Origin: Welwitschia mirabilis
Lineage: Eukaryota; Gnetophyta; Gnetopsida; Welwitschiales
NCBI GenBank assembly: GCA_051453625.1
Contig: JBOZIK010000001.1
Coordinates: forward strand, 16,612,135-16,676,134
DNA length: 64,000 bases
Reading direction: 5' to 3'
Part shown: piece after piece, positions 1 through 12,511 of the stretch
Layout of the letters: every line of letters begins with the position of its first letter
Position numbering within the stretch: position 1 is the first letter of the stretch
Notes under the pieces: model-generated
What the model was told of the DNA's origin: nothing
Database searches by the model: none
Seen by the model: the letters and a program-made list of their open reading frames with translations, nothing else
Translations under genes and position numbers: made by a program

Positions 1-44
1 GCATCTCATGAAATGGGGAATAGTCCAACCAATGTTATGTACTA

Positions 45-176
45 TGCGTAACTCCCGGATGGAGTTACATGTTGTTAATGTCCGTAACTCCCGAATGCAG
101 TTATGTGTTGTTAATGTCCGTAACTCCTGGATGCAGTTACGTGTTGTTAATGTCCGTAACTCCCAGATGCAGTTGA
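45..176. repeat. 36-bp minisatellite, four units
   Basis: Four tandem units of exactly 36 bp begin with TAACTCC at 49, 85, 121 and 157. The first unit holds a perfect 7-bp inverted repeat (TAACTCC, 5-base loop, GGAGTTA); the others keep it imperfectly. Because 36 is a multiple of three the array stays open in one plus frame (12-residue repeat NVRNSRMQLCVV-like), but nothing around it supports a gene. The array may extend left of the window. Confidence 0.85.
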
Positions 177-180
177 GATC

Positions 181-1128
181 CATCCGAGAGAGATTAGAAT
201 TTGTCTAAATTTCGAATTCCTCATCAATAAGAATAAGAAAAAAACTAGGAGCCTCTTTGTGTTACGCGACTCCCAAACCAAATCCTCTGTTCCATCTCCT
301 TCTCCCCTGTTTCACGTTTTTTTCCTCTGTTTTTTCCATTTGCTTTGTGTGATTGTGAGATAACAGGCAAAGGAAGCAGCAGCCAAAGCATCTTGAACTC
401 TAACAGTTGAATTCCATAATGCCATCAGTTTCCAAACATCAAACCAGTGCCAAATGTCAAGTTCACATCATGGCATGATTGAAATGTTTTAATTTAAGAA
501 GTAGTTTATCCCTTCCTTGCATCTTTATACTTTCATCATCTTAAAATAAGGGAATGTCTAACTCATAAAATTTTTTTCCCTACAAAAAAAATAAGTCATG
601 TGGACTTGGACCCACCACCTCTTAACTAAGACGTTAATGACTTAACCACCCATACTGGTATACTCATTAATAAGAATGCAAGTATGATGATATAATTATA
701 ATAGGAAGAGCTATACCTTTAAGCGTGTATAACTTTAATGAAAAATATAAGTGAACATATATATATATATATATATATATAAAAGAAACAAGTCTTCTAA
801 TTAGTATGACATGTTCTGTTTAATTTAAAGGATAACTCAGGTTATATGAGTGACTTAATCTAAAAGAGATACTTCTAATCTTAATTGAACATGAAATACC
901 ATGCAATCTTTGTTCCTACATCCCTTTTTGGATATAAATCCAAAACCTCAAACTATGGTTGTTTACCTAGAAAGACAAGAGTATATTCAATTTCAATCAG
1001 AATAGAAGAAGAGCTTGTTACCTATGTATCACTGCTAATTTAAGATTCACACATTGCCAATACTAAGGTTGATGTTCAAGCTTAAAATAGCCTAGTTAAT
1101 CCTTTTGCATAATGAACTCACAACCTAA
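181..1128. other. AT-rich non-genic stretch
   Basis: No gene seen. The first 250 bases are the least AT-rich part of the window, with C/T-rich runs around 280-340 that could be the edge of an old LTR or a 5' UTR, but no paired repeat or coding frame supports either. The rest is simple AT-rich DNA with an (AT)n tract. Confidence 0.5.
756..781. repeat. (AT)n microsatellite
   Basis: About 13 uninterrupted AT dinucleotides in non-genic DNA. Confidence 0.9.
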
Positions 1129-1140
1129 GCTCTGATACCA
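1129..1140 (-). other. Primer-binding-site-like match to initiator tRNA-Met
   Basis: Read on the minus strand this is TGGTATCAGAGC, the 12-base primer-binding site used by many plant LTR retrotransposons (3' end of tRNA-iMet). If real, its 5' LTR would lie to the right, from about 1148, and its internal region to the left. I see no second LTR, no gag and no pol nearby, so this is at best a fragment and could be chance. Confidence 0.35.
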
Positions 1141-3949
1141 AAATTTAATGTCCTCATTTTTGACATTCAAGCATGAAACGAAATTTTATTAATCAGTTGT
1201 TATCAACATGATATAGCATTGTTAGTACGGTGTGATATCTAACATTTTATCTTTAATTAAAAATTGTAACATAATGCTCTCAAGACTATAATACTCATTA
1301 TATTATCTAAGAACTTGAACTCTTAACCTATTTTTCAATTCTTAGTTATCTTAGCCATTGTGCTACAACTCCACTTTGAGATTAATACTACATAATTTTC
1401 TAGATAACTTATGCTAACAAAACCTTATTAATAATAAGATTTAATTCAACTTCTATTACTCATGAGGTTTCTTCTAACTACTTTTATCTATTGTTATAAC
1501 TATGAGTTAACAATTGTGATTTAATAAATCTAAAAAGAAATAAACAATCATATTCTCTTCACAAAAGATAACTCCTAGAGTAAATGTTAATTCCTCATGC
1601 ATGAAATTCCACATAAATGATAATAACAATATTACTTGCAATCTTATTTTAAGAAAATGGTAAATTATTTGTTCTAATCAACTATAACAAATTGATAAGG
1701 CATGTCTTACTTCAAATACAATTGAAGTAAACTAGCAACTTGCAACAACTAAATTATCAAATAAATGACACCCAGGTACTTGCAACCATTATCTCTTTTC
1801 AACATTTTCTTTTGTAATTGTTCATGTACATGCAAGTATGCTTTGAAAATTGTTACTAGTTTCTAGTGTGGTCCAAGGCAATGGAACAGGTATGCAAAGA
1901 TTATCAAAAGTAAGGAAGGAGACTACATTATAAGGGACATGACCATAATTGCTCATCAATTAGAATTATCTTCTTTAATGTTGTCTTACAACATATTCAA
2001 GTAATGTAGATGCATCCTACTAAGAGGGGTAAAATAATATTATAATGTGCACATATCTCCCTTTTAGCTCTGATAGTCAAGTCCTAATACCTTGGGACTT
2101 CCAATAGAGAGTTACACTCCTTGAAGTCCATACAAGTGGTTTTCTTGGCTAGTTTCAATTTTCATAATTCAATATAAATGTCAATCGTCAACAAGATAAT
2201 CACATGCATGACTTACAAAAAGGCTAGTCAATAGAACTTAGTCAAAACAATTAATAAGAAGATATCTTAGGATTGATTGGATTACATGAAACATAGACTA
2301 TACAAACTCCTAGAAGACTCTCATAAAATATTATTAGAAGGCTTTAAATTTTATAAATAATTTAGTATATATAAGACATTATAAGAAATATTACATTCAT
2401 ATAAGATTTACACAATCTAGGAAGAATTATATAAATATATAAAATAAAAACTTAGACCATGCAAGATTATACAAGAAAAAATCATACAAATGTTTACAAA
2501 GAAGGGTAAGAACCACCCTCATTCTTAGCTAAACTCTAAGGTAATCCTACTTGTATCCAAGATCCACATAATTATAATTTGCAAAGTATACACCTATGAC
2601 TCTAATGACTAGGGAACTCAGATATTTATAAGATAGGACTAACAATAGAACTACTAATAAGCCTTACATTCTACAAACAGTGTAGGTTCCCTTAACCCAT
2701 CTTCCCAAGCTTGGCCACTGGATGTAAATGATAATAGAACAACATTTGATAAATTATTTTAACTACATGAGATAAATAAGATGAGAAAATACTTTATATA
2801 GCATGAATTACTATTACATGAATAAGATAAAGTTAATAGAAATCTATATTATAGTTAATTTCTAAAATAAGTCAAGTGATCCAATGTTAAATTGCATCAA
2901 TAGAAAAACATGCATAAGCGATAATGAATTCCACAATTAACTCAATATTTTAATGAATTGACTAAAATAAATAACTATAAGTAAATATTTCAAAAAATTC
3001 TAAAATAAATATCATGTAAATACCTAGTTTAACTCTCAACTTCATTACATATATTATTATTTTTAAATAATTTAGAACTAGATTTATTATTATTATTAAA
3101 ATTTTAGTATTTAATTATTTATCTAAATTAACTAGGAAGGTTTTCTAAACTTAGGAAAATATAGAAGTGACATTCAACTTCATGCATCTATACATCAAGA
3201 ATGAAAATAGCATTCAATCTAAACTGAAATAACTTGCTCATTCCATATTCTTCTTCATAGTAGATTCTACACATGTAAGCATGTTGTAAGAACTGTAACT
3301 TTCATAGTTCTTATTATGTTCCATGATAAGGTTTAGGTAAGAGGAAAGGAATTTTTCAAGGATAAGATAGGATTCTCAAGTAAATTAAACATGATCATCA
3401 CCTCAAACAAATCATAAAAATCTAGATTGATACATGTTTAAAGGGGATCAATTTTCTTCCTTTACTCTCTTAATGTACTTTAATGTATTCTAGCCAGTAT
3501 ACCTAAAGGGGTCCATAAACTTCATTTACTCTCTAGGAAATTTTTTTGCAATTTATCATTTATTAAAACAAGTTAATAAATGGTCACAAAACTTAAGTCA
3601 AATAAGCTGAAAGAATCCTAAGAAGAACTTAAAAGCTTTAATCAAAATATGAGATGCAAAACAAGGCTTTGGAAACACAAGAATTATGATGTATAAAGGG
3701 GAAAAAAAAAGTAATCTAAGAATTAATAAGAAATAACTGAACCAGAAACCACACCTAAAATTTAAACGAAGCCTGAAAAACTTCTAAAGATTTAAGGTTT
3801 AAGGGCTTTCAAGCTCTAACTCAAATTTACTAAGATTTGATAGAAAATCCTTTTTCAAGTAATGAAATAAGAGAGGAAGAATGTCATATTTATAATAGAG
3901 GATGAAGGATGTGAAAGGATGTGAGAGTACAAAGAAACACCATCATAAA
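1141..3949. other. AT-rich non-genic stretch
   Basis: No open frame of note, no RNA gene and no recognisable element. Stop codons are dense in all six frames. Confidence 0.6.
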
Positions 3950-4075
3950 AGATGGTGACAGCTATGGTGTTTATCATGGAAGTAATGAAGGTGGTAAACT
4001 GGTGAAAATGGTGAAAGTGGTAGAAGTGGTAAAAATGATGAACATGAAGGAGGTGATGGAAGTGATGACAATTTT
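3950..4075 (+). repeat. Degenerate GGTGAA/GGTGGT purine-rich repeat
   Basis: Imperfect trinucleotide-like repeat of GGTGAAAATGGTGAAAGTGG type, strongly purine-biased on the plus strand. It looks like an old simple repeat; no flanking coding frame supports an exon. Confidence 0.55.
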
Positions 4076-4839
4076 GTTACCTTGCTAAGCCACTGGATGT
4101 GTAATATTCATCATAATAATGCATTTAAAATAGAGAATAAAAATGGATCACTTCATAATTATAAATTCCATGTTTAAATAAAGGAAAGGTACAACAATTT
4201 AAAAAAGAAAAATAATGCAACCACTAACTTATGCACTAACATGACTACTGCTCTAATCAGTACCTTAGTCATAAAAGATCATGATTAATTATCAAGAATT
4301 TACAATAAGGAATGGCTATTAGAAGGAAAGGACTTAAAAATAAAAATTTGTAGCATGCTTTTTTACAATATAGTTATATCTCGAAAAAAGTACAATAACT
4401 AATTTACCTTGTGGATCTTATGAGAATAAAATTTATTTTTATTAAATTTTTAGGCTAAGTCTTTGAATCTTGAAAGTCTGAATGTGATATTACTTCATCC
4501 CTTAAGAGGTTTCATCCTTTGAACGTGAGCTATAAAACATTTATTTTATATTCTCTTAATTGTTGTACTTACAAGGTTAAAATTATCTTCCTTCAATGAC
4601 ATATAAATTGTTGAAAATGTTATCTAAAAGCTTGCTAATTAATCATCATAATAACACCAATTATCTCTTGCATCTAAATTGCTTAAGCCTCTAGAAATTC
4701 TCTTCTTTGTCTATCCTTTACTTAGCATATTATTTATAAAGGTTGTATTTTATATACATATATATCAACTTCAAAATGAACTTTAAATCTTCTTCAACTG
4801 GATTTCTTTACTGATACAGTTTAATTTTCTCGAGTTCAT
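4076..4839. other. AT-rich non-genic stretch
   Basis: Nothing recognisable; dense stops in all frames. Confidence 0.5.
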
Positions 4840-5565
4840 ATTCAATCTAGATTTAGGTTCGGTAGTACAATGGTGGGTGCTTAGGGAAAAAGTAGAAAAA
4901 TTCATAGAGGAACCGAAAAGTTGGAAGTGAAGGGGTTTGAAGAAGGTGGATTTATCAAAGGATTTCTCAAAAAAAAAATTCTTAGACCGGAATGATTCGA
5001 ACATTCTAATTTAGTAAAACAGAAGTTATTGGAGTTGGTCAAATAAATCTTCAAAGTAAGTACTAGTACTGATCCTCATTTGGCTATTATTGATACTTCT
5101 AATAGCTATGAGTACCTGGAGGATTTTGATACTTTTAATAGCTATGAGTACCCAAAGGATTTTGATAGATATGAGTACCCAAAGGATTTTGATAGCTATG
5201 AGTACCCGAAGAATTTTAAAAGATATGATTACCTGGAGGATTTTTTGGAAAAACCTGATTGGGTAAAATGAATTTTCCCTTTTCCTATTGCTAATTTCTA
5301 TTCGTTGGAAAATTTTTATTCTGATTCTTCTACTTCTAATAAAAAGGGTTAAATGTTTATATATGATTCTTCTCCTATTACTATAGCGGCTGAGGAGGAA
5401 ACCTCTTGGACACAGTTGGATACTTTTCAATATAAAAAAAAGTTGAATTTTTGATTCACCTTAAGATATTTGAAGAAAATTGTTTGCTTTTTGTCAAGGA
5501 ACGCTTTTAGCTACTGGACTCTCACCATCTAGGGTGCAAGACTGGACTGCTTCGCTTAGTGGCAT
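4840..5565 (+). pseudogene. Decayed coding-like patch, family unknown
   Basis: On the plus strand this stretch has a codon-like texture with few stops per frame, including an open segment at 5080-5271 (63 residues) that carries a Y-E-Y-P-K-D-F-D repeat rich in acidic and aromatic residues. Further downstream a segment rich in E, S, T and W (about 5380-5440) continues in a different frame. Stops at several places and an N run at the right edge leave no intact gene. I do not recognise the family. It may be a fragment of an old retroelement or host gene; the tandem repeat alone could also have produced the open frame. Confidence 0.3.
5104..5252 (+). repeat. 27-bp in-frame tandem repeat
   Basis: Five or so units of TATGAGTACCCAAAGGATTT type spaced mostly by 27 bases, one spacer being 18 bases longer. 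Each unit encodes nine residues of the form S-Y-E-Y-P-K-D-F-D. The period keeps the frame open, and several unit-to-unit differences are single substitutions. Confidence 0.75.
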
Positions 5566-5676
5566 NNNNNNNNNNNNNNNNNNNNNNNNNNNNNNNNNNN
5601 NNNNNNNNNNNNNNNNNNNNNNNNNNNNNNNNNNNNNNNNNNNNNNNNNNNNNNNNNNNNNNNNNNNNNNNNNNNN
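5566..5676. other. Assembly gap (111 N)
   Basis: Run of N. The left flank belongs to the coding-like patch, the right flank to AT-rich non-genic DNA. Confidence 0.99.
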
Positions 5677-7124
5677 ATATTGTTTTTCATTAAAATAAAG
5701 AATTAAAAGAATCACCACATAACGATATATATTTTTTTCCAAGTAAAATAAAAGATGGTACAATAATTTCATAATTGAAAATAAATTAATGCAACCCACT
5801 ATCACAACCACTAACTTTACCCTTCAAGATCATAATTACCAAGGATTATAATGACAAAATAATATTATAGCTAATACAACATGAATAACTTTTAAGCACA
5901 AAATTTTCTAGAATATAAATATAATAACTACATTAGCTTATAGACTCTATAATAATAAAAATTATTTTAATTTAGTTTTTATGCTAATCTTTAGACCTTA
6001 AAATTTTGGACATAACATTTTTCTATCACTTAAAAAGTTTCGTCCATGAAAATTGAACAACAAAGATTAATTTTTCACTACAATACATCTATCTATATTT
6101 TCAAGTAGTTTCTTTTCCTATCTCTCCTAATTACTATACTATAGTTGAATTTATCTTCCTTCAATGCCATATATAAATTGTTGAATAAGTTAAAATGTTG
6201 TCCACATGCTTGCTAATCAAGATCATGATAACACCAGTCATCTCTTGTATCTGGAATAATCAAGCCTCTAGTAATTCTCTTCTTCCTCTACCGTTCACTT
6301 CATGGAGAAATCTCTAAAAGTTGTAGTACATGAGTATATCAATTCACAAAACTATTTTGTTATACATGAACTTTGAATCTTCCCATTTCCTAAGGTTATA
6401 ATGCTTACTTGATCATGAAAAACATTATGAACTAGCATATCTTCATGAATGGTTGGATAATAAACCGCACAATTGATTTTGCAAGGAATTCCTAAGAACA
6501 TGGTTGAATATACTTACAAATGGTTTAAACCATTTAAATTTCATAAGCTAAATATCTCAATAATCTCCTTACTCTAACCATAACCAAAATAAGCTTGGCC
6601 TATTAAATCTAAAATATAAAGTTAACTATTACAATAGAATAATTTATCACTTTAAAACCATGGCAGTCCCCTCTAAAGAGGTGTAGAAATTCCTCAAGTT
6701 TAAACTCATAAATTGAAAGTATCTTACATTCTACATTTATTTTTTGTGTGTTTATTTCAACTCCTCTTTAAAACTTTTGCTTGTATAATCTAGTTGTATT
6801 TCCACTTCAAAGATTAATATGTATAATATCTTGAAGCCTAATAAGTTAAGGTTAAAGCATGTATTAAGGCCAAGGTTATGCAAGCATAGATCAACTAAAT
6901 ATACAAGGGCTTAAGATCATTTTAGAGTGAGCTAAATCTATCCTTACAAGCTAAAACACTTATGTGCATATCTAAACTAATCAACATGATAAGTTTTGAC
7001 TATATACTAACATGATTACCGAGTTAAAAGACATCATGTAGTGAAGGATTAAAATATTTATGTCAACTATAATTAAGAAAGAGAACTCTATTAGTACAAT
7101 AACTAGTCAAAGAAAAAGATAGAA

Positions 7125-7191
7125 GTGAGTTTTATTCTATGAATAGATGATCCATAGGAGCGAGTTTTATTCTATGAATAGATGCTCCATA
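7125..7191. repeat. 35-bp tandem duplication
   Basis: Two adjacent copies, starting at 7125 and 7160, of a unit containing GAGTTTTATTCTATGAATAG; they differ at only a few positions. Confidence 0.85.
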
Positions 7192-9170
7192 AATTTGGTC
7201 AAACCTATAATGAAAAAGCCTAGATTTATTATAACCATCCTTAACAATTAGTCAAAGAATAAGTTATGCAAAAATTAAGCAATAAGGGAGTTTAAGGAAA
7301 GAAGAAATCTATAAAATATCATTTTAAAACTTTAATTTATTTTTGGCTTAGAAATCTAAATTATTAATATGATTATTCATAAATTATTTTGGGTAGACTT
7401 CTTTCTTAATTAATACTTTTATGTTATGATATCTCAGGCTTTTAACCATGAAGTATTATGTTTCAAAACATGTCTTGGTTTTTCGAGGAGTGTTAGTAGA
7501 TATCATGTTGTATGGTTACTGAAGATAATCTTATAGCATTTATTCTCCTTAATTGATTTTTTGCTTCTAAAAATATAAATTTTTAATAATAAATTAAAGT
7601 GAAAAACACTTGAATTTATCTATAGAAATCTTGCTAGGCATTAGGGAAAAGGTATAAGAGGAGGTTTACCAAGTATTTAAGATAGACAATTAAGTTACAC
7701 TAATATCAAAGAGCTAAAGTAATTAACCCATTACATAAATGAGTCAATTAGGCTTTATTATCATCCATCTATTCTAACTAAATAAGCTAAATATCCTAAT
7801 ATTTTACCTAGAGAGTACAAATTAGATGCAAATCAAGATATTAATTAAGACTTTTTAATCTTCGAACAATACCAATTAAACTTATATACATATTTGTTTT
7901 AGTATTTTTCAAACAAGAATAAAGTTATGGTTTAGGTTTCTAAAAGCCAAGGGAAATCATAAAATCAAAGATTGTACATCATTATTACAATTATCTTATT
8001 TTGTAAAACCATACATATAGTTTTATGATCATGTTTTTGATAAGCCAACCATCCCAACAAAAGATTTTATCTTTTAAAATAAGAGTACTTAAATAAGCAT
8101 CAAACATATAAGCATTTTTTATGTTCTATTAGAATGGTCCAAATGCATTCTTCTTCATAAGATTATATCTAGGGTCCTTTTACAAGGGTCACATCTTCTA
8201 AATGAAAAAGTCCCTATTGTTTCTTCTTACTATGTTCATTTATAAAAAGGGAGCTTAGAATCACTTTCTTTATTTTATCAAAATACTATGATAGAAAACT
8301 CATGGGGGAAGCATGGTATGATGTTGGTGACAATGGCCAAGGGACATATGATGATGATGATTAGTAGTTAGCAAGGAAAAATCCATCAAGAGTCTTAGCA
8401 GGCGTTCACATGATTAGGATGTCAAGCCATCCAAAGGCCTTTACAAAAGAGTTGAAGAACAATAAAAGCATGTCATAACTCATTACTATTACATGTGTTT
8501 TAAAAAATGGCTCATTCTTCCACCATTAAGACTAATTATGAATAAATAGAATAGAATTTTAGTGGTTATCAAATTAAAGACAAGCATTAAAGGCCAAGGG
8601 CCTTATTATTGAAGAAATAATTAGAGGAAGGATGTTGTGAGGAGGTTGAGTGGTTTCTTCTATCCTTCATTTCCATTTCTAAATTTTCTCTTACCTCTTC
8701 TTTCTTTTTCGTAATCATACTTATTCTTAATAGTAAAAAGTAGTTTATATATCCCAGTATCAACTAAATATGTAGGTAGAATTTTATTTCTTTGAATGAG
8801 GATGATTTACATTCAAGCATGTTAGCATCCTTACCATATGCTCTCGTCTAGATGCTTGTTAAATTTTGATGTCTACATGACTTTATAGGGCAATAGATTG
8901 ATATAGTCTTAAATGGTTTTATACAAGTTCATCTTATTAATTAAATGCAAATGATGATTAGCTAATGATAGTATGTTAGATCTACTTGAGCAAGCCAGAT
9001 AGGATGTGGAAGCATAGCATAGTATGTTATAGTTTAAGCATGGACATAGTTATATTTTGATCTATGTTATAGGTTATGGTGTTTTACTCTTCCTTTCATT
9101 TACAATGGCTAATAGAGATATGAGGAAGACCTGGTTCTTTAGAGTACGATGCCTATCATTAGTTATAGAT

Positions 9171-9175
9171 GAAAG
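9171..9175. other. Possible left target-site duplication of unit A
   Basis: The five bases GAAAG precede the LTR edge. The partner cannot be checked because the right end of unit A is lost at the 16658 gap. Confidence 0.3.
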
Positions 9176-10415
9176 CGTTGCAGTGTGAATTTATGAAATC
9201 TTTAAGTCCTTAGGAAAAGCTTTTAAATTATAATACTTGTAGAAAACACACACTAATATAAATGGGAGTTAACTTGAATGTCATAATCCATTGAAGGCAC
9301 TAGACTAGAAGTTAGAGAATTGATTTCACAAATTATATTTAATCTTTTCTATTTCATTAAATTAAAGTAAATAAGAATGTAAATGTAATGCAAAATAAAT
9401 GGTGGTAAAATGCAAATGGATGGAATGCAAGTAAGATGATCTCTATTTAGATTCTAATCCTCCTATCATAAGAACTAGTCCTTTTTAATTCAAATCAATT
9501 AAAATTAATTAGAAAGAGTGTATCACTTGTTTCTAATTAATATAAACTATAAGATATTCTAAATATAATATGCAAATATGAAATGAAATAATGTAAGATC
9601 TAAGCTAATAAAATCAACCTTAACAAAGGTTTCCCTTATGATCTAAACAAAATATATAACTATCAATTAATATAATCAACTTAAATCACAAGAAACATTT
9701 ACACAATAGTAGTAAAAAGAGTAATTAAATTAACCATGAACTTTTACATCCACTTATAAGAAAGTAGCAGCAACTCAATGGAGGATACTTAGTCCAACAC
9801 CAAGGTAAACTTCTCTTTGTAGCTAATGGATGAATCTCTTGTTCTTCAATCTTCCATCATAAGAACATCCATATAAAATATGGAAAAGAAAGTGAAGAAA
9901 AGAAATGGTAGTTGTAGTTTTACATTGAAGTTCTAGAAGCACAACCTTAGGAGTCAGAGAAGAAACCCTAGTAGCCCATATGGGTCACATGGCCTCACTA
10001 CAAAGATAATATTTTTCATCCATATAAAATAGTTGTTGTTTTAACTATCATGGGGACAATAATTAGAATATAACTCCATGTCAAAAGGTGATCATTAGCT
10101 TTTGACGCTGCAGTCAACTCTGTAGACTCCATCCATGCCAACACTATTGTCATCCTACCTATCATGAAGATGATAGAGGGGATGACAAGCTTTTCCATCT
10201 TCTATCTTAAAGAAAAATCAGTCTTCTGCATGGTAAACACTTCTTTCAATGTGTGAAGTATCAAGATATTCCTTCAAATATGCTAATAATCACATTTTTC
10301 AGTGATCATCTTATCCATTCTTCATAATTATTAGAATTGCATCCAAACCTATATAAATGTCCTACAAAAGTACTCAAAAAACATTATTAAATTCCTATAA
10401 ATAGAAATCACAACA
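9176..10415 (-). repeat. LTR 1 (3' LTR of unit A)
   Basis: About 1,240 bp. The plus-strand left edge is CGTTGCAGTGTGAATTTATG, matching the TGTTGTAGTGTGAATTTATG edge of LTR 2 with the first base changed. The right edge ends in CACAACA, directly before the polypurine region. No primer-binding site lies to the left, so this is an outer 3' LTR. Two hairpin-like motifs (near 10040 and 10145) sit inside, as in the other copies. Confidence 0.85.
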
Positions 10416-10631
10416 TAGAGTCATACTTAGCCTTGTTAGTTCCTAACAAAATGAGTAATCAATTATATTATGAGCCAATTTAACTAAAATAAATAGCAAG
10501 TAGAAAAAAATATAATTTGAGTTTAATTTTACCATGCAGGAATAGATATCAAAGACAAATTAACTAATATAAATACTAACATATTCATAATCCCCCTACT
10601 TAAACACATTAGAATAGACTGAATAAATGTC

Positions 10632-11022
10632 ATATATATATATATANNNNNNNNNNNNNNNNNNNNNNNNNNNNNNNNNNNNNNNNNNNNNNNNNNNNNN
10701 NNNNNNNNNNNNNNNNNNNNNNNNNNNNNNNNNNNNNNNNNNNNNNNNNNNNNNNNNNNNNNNNNNNNNNNNNNNNNNNNNNNNNNNNNNNNNNNNNNNN
10801 NNNNNNNNNNNNNNNNNNNNNNNNNNNNNNNNNNNNNNNNNNNNNNNNNNNNNNNNNNNNNNNNNNNNNNNNNNNNNNNNNNNNNNNNNNNNNNNNNNNN
10901 NNNNNNNNNNNNNNNNNNNNNNNNNNNNNNNNNNNNNNNNNNNNNNNNNNNNNNNNNNNNNNNNNNNNNNNNNNNNNNNNNNNNNNNNNNNNNNNNACAC
11001 ATTAGAATAGAATGAATAAATG

Positions 11023-11053
<31 letters not shown>
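10632..11053. repeat. (TA)n microsatellite interrupted by gap
   Basis: TA repeats at 10632-10646 and 11025-11053 flank the N run 10647-10996. The bases just before each tract (ACACATTAGAATAGA...TGTCATATA) are nearly identical, so the same 35-base sequence is present on both sides of the gap. Confidence 0.85.
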
Positions 11054-11058
<5 letters not shown>

Positions 11059-12277
11059 ATAAAATGTAACAATGATAACTCAAAAAAATGATAATATATA
11101 TGCATAATATGAGATAGTATTAGTAAAACTCATGTGAAAAACTTAAGCAGTGATGATTTCAAAATAATGATGCATCTAAAATTCATTAATGTATTCTACA
11201 AGGGACAAGGTAAAAACATAAACATAACATTCTTTTTCTTTAGATGATCTAAAACATAACTATAGAAAAACTCTATGAGTGTGCTACTATGCTTCTACTA
11301 AATAAAGTCTATGAAATTTATTTTAGTAACATGAAATCATATTTAAATAACTAATGATAAATATATATTATGAAAGCTTAAACATGATCCTCTTAAATTT
11401 AAAATTTTTACTACATATCTTAGAAGAATGCTCAGAAAGTTATCCTACCCTTCCCACAAGTAAAGCAAGATGTCCCAGATTGCATAAGGTAAAAAGGATG
11501 ATTGTCATTCTAGCTGTCATAAGGATGATAGACATGGGATGAAAACAATCAAATGAGATGTTTGAAAAGATAAGAAAAATAAAAAAAAAGTCTAAAAGCA
11601 AGAAAAAAATTGAAAAATAGCATAAAAGCAAAAATAAAGTAGAGAGTCAAGAATTATCCTAAAAAACATAACTATGATGAAAAGAGATCTATAGAAAAAC
11701 TATGTTAAAGAGAAGTAAAAATGCATAAAGTAAAAAAACGTAATGCTCAGAAGAACTCCTTGAATGTGTTCAAACTCAGCAAGCCTTAAAAAGTAAGAAT
11801 TGAAACTCAAAGAGTATCACAATCACCTATCAAAAAAAGAAACAACAACCATCATGGATAAAAGCTATGATTAAGCAACAAGAAACTACTAAATGATCAT
11901 ATCCATAATATTATTTAAAAAAGTATAGAAATAACTTTGAAAAACCTATTAAAACAACTAAAGAAAATAAAAATGAAAATAGACATCCTAAATTCTAACC
12001 TAACAAATTCCCTTGGTAATAATCATAAAATCATCTAATAAAAATGCATGATAAGATGTAAATATTCATAAAGTACCATTTAAATAGATAATAATTATGA
12101 TGATGTCAAGTATGTCTAATGTTATCAAACAATGAATGATAAGATAAAAAGCTAAAAAAACATGAATTCACTAGCTCACACATCAAAATAATATTGAAAT
12201 CCAAAAAAGTAGAATGATCATGTAAAAGTACTATATGCAAAAAAGGAGTTTAGAAAATAAATAATTCCTTTGATGGC

Positions 12278-12511
12278 ATGAGGGACATCATTAATCTTAT
12301 AAATATAAATAAAACTTTTTTCTATCATAATGAGGGGAGGGCAACCACTGTTAGAGGAGTAAGAACCCATGCAGCATGGCCAACTAACTTCCTAGTGGAG
12401 TTTCCACAGCTATCATATCGCACTGCCAAAGGCTCATTTGAGAAAATTTGCCATAGTGCACTTGCGGTAGCACATCATGCTGACCATGTTTTTACTTTAG
12501 ATATGAATTAA
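12278..12511 (+). CDS. Antisense open frame in the 3' region of unit A
   Basis: A 77-residue open frame on the plus strand, opposite to the element. Its middle (V-R-T-H-A-A-W-P-T, then V-E-F-P-Q-L-S-Y-R-T-A-K-G) is recognisable at the DNA level in units B (about 20213-20440), C (about 29345-29570), E (about 42530-42760) and F (about 59520-59750). The other copies carry stops or shifts. Extra antisense frames between pol and the 3' LTR are known in some Tat-lineage elements; whether this is one is inference. The product is unknown and it could be a chance frame. Confidence 0.3.
   Translation: MRDIINLININKTFFYHNEGRATTVRGVRTHAAWPTNFLVEFPQLSYRTAKGSFEKICHSALAVAHHADHVFTLDMN

Larger units (their letters stand above)
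5677..9175. other. AT-rich non-genic stretch left of unit A
   Basis: No gene, RNA gene or recognisable element. The only structure seen is a short tandem duplication at 7125-7191. This is probably the old flanking DNA into which unit A inserted. Confidence 0.6.

Noticed and set aside
7125-7191. CRISPR-like direct repeat
   Set aside because: Only two adjacent copies without spacers, in plant DNA.
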